The position numbers and the translations under genes are program-made. Of a DNA stretch of 47,541 bases, positions 42,452-47,541 are shown piece by piece. Below the pieces are notes generated by a model, which searched no databases, had not been told where the DNA came from, and saw only the letters and a program-made list of their open reading frames with translations. The DNA is from Bacteroidetes bacterium GWF2_33_38. GTDB lineage: Bacteria; Bacteroidota; Bacteroidia; Bacteroidales; GWF2-33-38. Location of the stretch: the NCBI GenBank assembly GCA_001769505.1, contig MEOF01000068.1, positions 1 through 47,541 of the forward strand, given 5' to 3'. The number at the start of each line of letters is the position of its first letter. Positions within the stretch are counted from its first letter, which is position 1.

Positions 42452-45097
42452 TTAGGTCGAAAATCCGATTACCAAAATATCGTCGATTTGACTAAGGTCG
42501 CCCCTCCATGCTTCAATTCTTGAATTCAATTCCTCTTTTTGTTTTTCCATCGGCAACTCTTGAGTTTCTAACAAAATTTCTTTGAATTGAAGATACTTAA
42601 ATTTTTTGCCTTTTGGTCCGCCGAATTGATCGGCAAAACCATCGGAGAATATATAAATAGCATTGTTTTCTTCCAGTTTAATAATATTGTTTGTAAACGG
42701 TCTTATTTCTGTACCATAAATTCCGATTGGCATTTTGTCTGGCTTAATTTCCAACAGTTCGTATTTATCGGTTTCAACAATTTTAATTTTCGATTCCACG
42801 TCACCTTGTTCAAACGAAATTATTTCAGCAATATTTTTGGTTTGTGATTTTGGACGCACGAAATATGCTGGATTATTTGCTCCTGCAAACTGACATTCGT
42901 ATGTATTTTTATCGAAAATACAAATGGTCATATCCATACCATCTTTTTGCTCGCCTTCTTTTCCGGTTTGGTGCAATGAGTGAATGATGTTTTCGCGTAA
43001 TTTATTCAATACTTCATTTGCAGCAATATGTTCATTTTTGTTAACAATTTCGTTTAACGATGCAATTCCTAACATGCTCATAAATGCTCCTGGCACACCA
43101 TGTCCAGTACAATCAGCCGCAGCAATAATTGCCTGACCATTTCTGTATGTCAGCCAATAAAAGTCTCCACTAACAATATCGCGAGGTTTATTCAAAATGA
43201 AATAATCGCGTAAAGCTTTTTTCAATAAATCGTCAGGAGGAAGAATCGCATTTTGAATTCTACGAGCATATAAAATACTATCGGTAATTTCTTGGTTTTG
43301 TTCGGTAATTTTGTCGCGTTGCCTCATAATTTCTTCTTCTGCAAGCTTCACTTTAGTAATGTCAGAATCAATTGCAACCAATTTTGTTAGTTTGCCTTCT
43401 GAATCCATAATAGGCGTTAAGGTTGTTTGCAACCAAATTGATTCTCCTGACTTAGTCTTAGTTTGCGAAGAATATACGGCAGAATTTCCTTCTTTAATGC
43501 TATCGTTTATTGCTTCTTCAATATGCGGATTTGTGCTGTTAATAAATAGATTTCGTCCTTTTGCTTCAATAAATTCATCAAATGTATAGCCGAGTAATCG
43601 AGTAAATCCTTCGTTAACCCACTCAAAATCTCCATTTGAATCAGCAATAACAACCGAATTATCGGTTTCACTTGCTACAATTGATAATTTTTCGAGTTCC
43701 GAGTTTATGTATCGGAGTTGTTCTGCTTGTGCTTGTATTTCTTCTTTTTGTTGAAGAATTTCTTCGTTTTGCAACTCAAGTTTTATGTTTGCTTTTTTCT
43801 TTTGAGTAAACAATCGAATTAACAAAATCAAGAAAATCAGAATTATTATAGAAACGACTATAAAGAAGATGATTAAAATTCGTTGTTGCCTTATTTCTTT
43901 GTCTTTAATTTCCTTGTCTTTATTTGAAAGTTCGAGTTCTTTTGCAATTTTATCGGTTTCGTACTTTGTTTGCATATCAGCAATTTGTTGATGTACTTTA
44001 CCAGTAAACAATGAGTCTTTTAATGTAAAAAACTTCTTATAATAATTGAGTGAAACTTTGTAATCATTTTTTCCTGCATATATATCCGATAGTGCAACAT
44101 AATTATCGATAATTATATCGTTTAAGTCCATTTCTTGCGCAATTTTGATACTTCGGTGAATATATTCTAGGGCATAATCGTAACGTTCGAGTTCTTCGTA
44201 AATCACACCAATATTTCCTAACGTTTGAGCAAGTCCGGCTTTATCGTTTATTTGTTCGTAAAGATCTTCAGCTCTCTTATAATAACTTATAGCTTCTTCT
44301 AATTTATGCTGATTTTTGTATATAACTCCAATATTGTTTATCGCTAAAGCGACTTTTGGGATAAAGTTAATTTCCTGATAATAAATAAGAGCCTTTTCGT
44401 AATAAAAAACAGCTGAGTCGTATCTAGAAGAATCTATTTGGTCGTTTTTTTGAAAAGTTGTTCCAATATTCAAATAAGCATCTGCAATTCCTGCTTTATT
44501 TCCCAGTTCTTCATTTATTTTTAAAGACTTTCTATAGTAATCAATCGCGATATCAAAGTTTTTTAAATTCATGTAAATTACACCTATCACATTTATCGCC
44601 CGAGCTATATTTTGCTTATTACCAATTTTTTCTTCAATGTCCAATGATTTTTGATAATATTCCAATGCCGTTTCCAGCTTACCTCGCATATGGTAAATCA
44701 TTCCAATATTATAAAGCAAACCGGCTTCGGCGGGTTTTTCGCTGAGTTGTTTTTTTAAGATTAAAGCTTGTTCATAACTTTCAACCGATTTATCGAAATC
44801 TCGCTGATAATAATAACAACGACCCAAATTATAATAGGCTTCACTTTTCCCAAAAATATCGTCAATTTGGTCTGCGATTTTTAATGCCTTTTGTGCATAA
44901 ACAATGGCATTGTCAGGGTTTTCAGATTTTAATTCGTTTGCTAATTCGTTTAAAATTGGAACAGCGTCATTGTCGTGCTTCTTTTTCAATACATTGATTA
45001 AACTATCTGAACGCTCTGAAGAAAAAACATCAGAACCAAATAAGATTAAAAAGCCAAGTATGGTTAATAATAAATTTTTATACTTAAACATATTCAT
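42452..45097 (-). CDS. TPR-PAS-SpoIIE membrane sensor phosphatase
   Basis: An 881-residue signalling protein. There is a signal peptide (about 1-27), then about eight tetratricopeptide repeats (30-370) in the periplasm, one membrane helix (406-430), a coiled coil (435-470), a PAS domain (about 475-595) and a SpoIIE/PP2C-type serine phosphatase (635-880). Metal-binding motifs are present: SGDFYWLTY, ADCTGHGVPGAFMSMLG, DGMDMTICIFD and FSDGFADQFGG. The usual partner would be an anti-sigma or STAS protein or a response regulator; none is adjacent. ATG 45097 is preferred to TTG 45100. Architecture is common in Bacteroidota; substrate unknown. Confidence 0.92.
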   Translation of the reverse strand: MNMFKYKNLLLTILGFLILFGSDVFSSERSDSLINVLKKKHDNDAVPILNELANELKSENPDNAIVYAQKALKIADQIDDIFGKSEAYYNLGRCYYYQRDFDKSVESYEQALILKKQLSEKPAEAGLLYNIGMIYHMRGKLETALEYYQKSLDIEEKIGNKQNIARAINVIGVIYMNLKNFDIAIDYYRKSLKINEELGNKAGIADAYLNIGTTFQKNDQIDSSRYDSAVFYYEKALIYYQEINFIPKVALAINNIGVIYKNQHKLEEAISYYKRAEDLYEQINDKAGLAQTLGNIGVIYEELERYDYALEYIHRSIKIAQEMDLNDIIIDNYVALSDIYAGKNDYKVSLNYYKKFFTLKDSLFTGKVHQQIADMQTKYETDKIAKELELSNKDKEIKDKEIRQQRILIIFFIVVSIIILIFLILLIRLFTQKKKANIKLELQNEEILQQKEEIQAQAEQLRYINSELEKLSIVASETDNSVVIADSNGDFEWVNEGFTRLLGYTFDEFIEAKGRNLFINSTNPHIEEAINDSIKEGNSAVYSSQTKTKSGESIWLQTTLTPIMDSEGKLTKLVAIDSDITKVKLAEEEIMRQRDKITEQNQEITDSILYARRIQNAILPPDDLLKKALRDYFILNKPRDIVSGDFYWLTYRNGQAIIAAADCTGHGVPGAFMSMLGIASLNEIVNKNEHIAANEVLNKLRENIIHSLHQTGKEGEQKDGMDMTICIFDKNTYECQFAGANNPAYFVRPKSQTKNIAEIISFEQGDVESKIKIVETDKYELLEIKPDKMPIGIYGTEIRPFTNNIIKLEENNAIYIFSDGFADQFGGPKGKKFKYLQFKEILLETQELPMEKQKEELNSRIEAWRGDLSQIDDILVIGFST

Positions 45098-45286
45098 CAA
45101 AATAAGGCTTGAAAGTTACAAATTATCTTATTCTAATCCAATATTTTTTTCAAACATGATATTTTGGATATTAATAATTCAAATCTTTCTAAAAAAATAT
45201 ATTCGTCTAATTAAAATATGTTTTAGTCAATATTTTAGCTGTGAATTAATTGAAATTATTTATTTTTAAGCAAAACAAATACTCAT

Positions 45287-47541
45287 ATGAGACGCAACAT
45301 ATTTATTTTAATCTCCTTTTTATTTTTATTTAGTTTTAATTCGTTTTCTCAATGCACAAACTGTGATGATGATGTGTTGGAAATCGATTTAGACTTACGT
45401 GATGCAATTGATACCGTTTGGTCGAATACCGATTTTCAAATCCTCAGAAATGCACATTGTTGCGGGGCAACAGGTGCTTCAACCTGTGTAAAATTTAATA
45501 TTAAACTTAATGAACAAACAGAACAATTAAAATTTGAAATGGCAAATCCTGCTCCTAATGGAGCAGCAGCTAGATATTGGATTGATTGTGATTTGCCAAA
45601 ATACGACCTCGCTACCGATGTTTGTATCGCAGGAAAAACGGAGTTTTGTTTAGTATATTGTAAAAACGGAAACGACCCAAATGCATCTTATACAATATCA
45701 GTTGGTCGGACAACAAAAGCATCCTCTGACATTTCTCTTGTAGCTGGCTGTATTGACTCAATGTTCGTTCAAGGAATGTCTGCTGGAACAATTCACTGGA
45801 CAGCAGTTGCATCAACTCCAGAGTTAGTAACTCTTTACAACAGCTACTTAAGCAGTACTACAAATGATACAATTTGGGTAGAAGCTCCCACTCCAATTCC
45901 TGATGGACTTACATATATCGATTATGCTGTTTCTGGTCAAGCAGCTGGATGCTCTTCTGGTTTATCTCGCGATACAGTTCGTGTAAATTTTATTGCCAAT
46001 TCATTACAGGTACAAATTGCACCTGATAATCCTGCAATATGCTCCGATGGAGTACCAATTTTAATTGAGGCAAATGGAAGCGGAGGAACTCCTCCTTATT
46101 CATTTCTTTGGAGCACAGGAAGTATTGATTCAATTTTGCTTGTCCGAACCTCTGATATTGTTGGAGACGGAGATTTTTGGGTCGAAATTAGCGATACATC
46201 TGATTGTGGAATTTCACGAGATACGGTTAATGTTGCCGAATTTTCACTTCCAATTGTAGCCAATGCAGGATCAGACCAAACAGTTTGTATCTCTAGTCCA
46301 ACCATAATTTTGGAAGGAAGCATCGAAGTCGCATCAGGCGGAACTTGGACAGGTGGTTCTGAACTAGGATTTGTTCCTGATAGAAATGATACCATTGCAG
46401 AGTACACATTGTCTGCGTCCGAAATTGATGCAGACAGTCTAACGCTGACATTAACAACAACCGGAAATAGAGGCTGCCCTGCTGATTCCGATGAAATGAA
46501 AATTTATATTTCCCAACTGCCTGTTTTAAACATGACGATGAGTACCGTAAGTTGTTTTGGCGAAAATAATGGTTCTGCAAATGTTTCTGTGTCAGGAGGT
46601 GAGCCAAATTACGATTATCAATGGTCTAATGGAAGTTCAACCATAAACACGTCATCTACAAGCAATGCAATCAACAGTTTAGAAAATGGAGATTATTGTG
46701 TAACCGTTACCGATGATATTTCGTGTTCTACGAATTCTTGTATTACTGTAACTGAGCCGTTGACTGCTCTAAGTGCCAGCATTACAGCTCAAACAAACGT
46801 GCTTTGTAGAGGAAACGCTACCGGTTCAGCAACCGTTACTCCTGCAGGAGGAACTTCTCCGTATACATTTTTATGGAACGATTCCGCTCCGGCTCAAACC
46901 ACAGCAACTGCTTCGGGTTTATCGGCAGGAAATTATACGGTTACCATAACCGATCATAATGGTTGTACAACAACGGTTTCATGCGAAATAACACAACCTG
47001 CAGTAGCATTGAGTGCAAGTATTACAGCCCAAACAAATGTATTATGTACAGGAAACTCAACGGGTTCGGCAACTGTAACTCCGGCTGGAGGTGCAGGCGG
47101 ATATATTTTTTTATGGAATGACCCGGCTCCGGCTCAAACGAATGCTACTGCAACAGGATTATCGGTAGGAAATATCGTCGTGACTGTTACCGATGCAAAT
47201 TCGTGTACTACTACTGCTACTACAAATATTACCGAACCTGCTGCTACCTTATCGGCAAATATTACAGCACAAACAAATGTGCTTTGCAGAGGAAATAGTA
47301 CCGGAAATATTACCCTTACAACTACCGGTGGAACTTCTCCATATTCGTTTCTTTGGACAGGTGGACAAACCGTAAATCCTGCTATAAACTTAGCTGCGGG
47401 AGAATATACTGTTACCGTTACCGATGCAAACGGCTGTACAGCTAACGACAACACTTCGATTACTCAACCCGCTGAGGTTCTGAGTGCAAACATTACTGCT
47501 CAAACAAATGTGCTTTGCAGAGGAAACAGTACTGGAAATAT
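45287..47541 (+). CDS. SprB-repeat adhesin, 5' part only
   Basis: Opens with ATG at 45287 and stays open for 751 codons to the window edge. A signal peptide (1-22, ending SFNSFSQ) precedes a Cys-rich N-terminal domain (residues 23-150; CTNCDDD, AHCCGATGASTC). Next come Ig-like modules at about 240-330 (GGTPPYSFLWSTGS) and a segment with GGTWTGGSE and SLTLTLTTTG, then tandem SprB repeats from about residue 415 onward. Such proteins are large type IX secretion substrates that move along or coat the surface; SprB itself is the gliding adhesin of Flavobacterium. The repeat number and sorting domain are beyond the window. Confidence 0.88.
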   Translation, partial: MRRNIFILISFLFLFSFNSFSQCTNCDDDVLEIDLDLRDAIDTVWSNTDFQILRNAHCCGATGASTCVKFNIKLNEQTEQLKFEMANPAPNGAAARYWIDCDLPKYDLATDVCIAGKTEFCLVYCKNGNDPNASYTISVGRTTKASSDISLVAGCIDSMFVQGMSAGTIHWTAVASTPELVTLYNSYLSSTTNDTIWVEAPTPIPDGLTYIDYAVSGQAAGCSSGLSRDTVRVNFIANSLQVQIAPDNPAICSDGVPILIEANGSGGTPPYSFLWSTGSIDSILLVRTSDIVGDGDFWVEISDTSDCGISRDTVNVAEFSLPIVANAGSDQTVCISSPTIILEGSIEVASGGTWTGGSELGFVPDRNDTIAEYTLSASEIDADSLTLTLTTTGNRGCPADSDEMKIYISQLPVLNMTMSTVSCFGENNGSANVSVSGGEPNYDYQWSNGSSTINTSSTSNAINSLENGDYCVTVTDDISCSTNSCITVTEPLTALSASITAQTNVLCRGNATGSATVTPAGGTSPYTFLWNDSAPAQTTATASGLSAGNYTVTITDHNGCTTTVSCEITQPAVALSASITAQTNVLCTGNSTGSATVTPAGGAGGYIFLWNDPAPAQTNATATGLSVGNIVVTVTDANSCTTTATTNITEPAATLSANITAQTNVLCRGNSTGNITLTTTGGTSPYSFLWTGGQTVNPAINLAAGEYTVTVTDANGCTANDNTSITQPAEVLSANITAQTNVLCRGNSTGN
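46781..47541 (+). repeat. Tandem SprB coding repeats, 240/240/231 bases
   Basis: The phrase ATTACAGC(T/C)CAAACAAA recurs at 46781, 47021, 47261 and, as ATTACTGCTCAAACAAA, at 47492, giving periods of 240, 240 and 231 bases (80, 80, 77 residues). Each unit encodes SITAQTNVLC-x-GN(S/A)TG, a GGTSPYxFLW core, and NYTVTxTDxNGC. Flanks near TGTGCTTTGCAGAGGAAA are almost identical between copies, which suggests recent duplication or gene conversion. Confidence 0.85.

Noticed and set aside
46801-47541. Evenly spaced repeats near the right edge, possibly a CRISPR array
   Set aside because: The repeats are about 240 bases apart, continue in frame and encode SprB modules. No short direct repeats with unique spacers exist.
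1-47541. Search for tRNA, rRNA, complete insertion sequences, attachment sites and phage or defence genes
   Set aside because: No T-loop or cloverleaf pattern, no transposase or integrase motifs, and no flanking direct repeats were seen by eye; a covariance-model scan would be decisive for small RNAs.

Overview
The window is AT-rich DNA (estimated by eye) from the chromosome of a Bacteroidota bacterium, probably a free-living or gut-type Bacteroidales/Flavobacteriia-like lineage. Four things point there: a MurF-alanine racemase fusion, the gliding lipoprotein GldB, SprB-repeat adhesins at both ends, and promoters of the TTTG-N19/20-TAnnTTTG type instead of sigma-70 -35/-10 boxes. Shine-Dalgarno sequences are mostly absent. 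I see no tRNA, rRNA, CRISPR array, intact insertion sequence or phage gene. No gene-free stretch exceeds about 260 bases.

Layout. 1-2365 (-): 5' part of a large secreted adhesin with SprB-type repeats, open at the window edge. 2562-8406 (+): dnaE, thioredoxin and a membrane-bound nucleotide-sugar dehydratase/epimerase of the FlaA1/CapD type. 8395-10615 (-): rpsP-rimM-hemW. 10796-11497 (+): a Crp/Fnr regulator. 11500-14755 (-): MurF-Alr fusion and a small outer-membrane barrel protein. 14869-15879 (+): gldB. 16085-17052 (-) and 21632-22639 (+): four paralogous small lipoproteins. Between them lie marC, a secreted unknown, tatA, an MltD-type lytic transglycosylase and a DUF4837 lipoprotein. 22623-24888 (+): a heptosyltransferase-like GT9 enzyme and a U32 family protein. 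24927-28967 (-): NifU-like and Mrp Fe-S proteins, pyruvate kinase and a DUF1338 protein. 29060-31915 (-): an ECF sigma factor, a membrane-anchored putative anti-sigma factor with a barrel-like C-terminus, and a lipoprotein. 32048-33454 (+): a PIG-V-like integral membrane glycosyltransferase. 33673-40826 (+): purH-mreB-mreC-mreD-mrdA-rodA, the cell-elongation operon. 41002-45097 (-): three small lipoproteins and a TPR-PAS-SpoIIE phosphatase. 45287-47541 (+): 5' part of a second SprB-repeat adhesin.

The common theme is the cell envelope. MurF-Alr, MreBCD, PBP2, RodA and MltD build and remodel the wall. FlaA1-like, GT9 and PIG-V-like enzymes build surface glycans. GldB and the two adhesins point to type IX secretion and perhaps gliding. 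The ECF sigma/anti-sigma pair and the TPR-SpoIIE protein are likely envelope-facing regulators. The most unusual items are the one-protein trans-envelope anti-sigma architecture with a repeat array upstream of its sigma gene, the four-copy lipoprotein family, a 37-base near-perfect palindrome touching the mltD start, and three terminator-type hairpins sitting directly in front of same-strand start codons.
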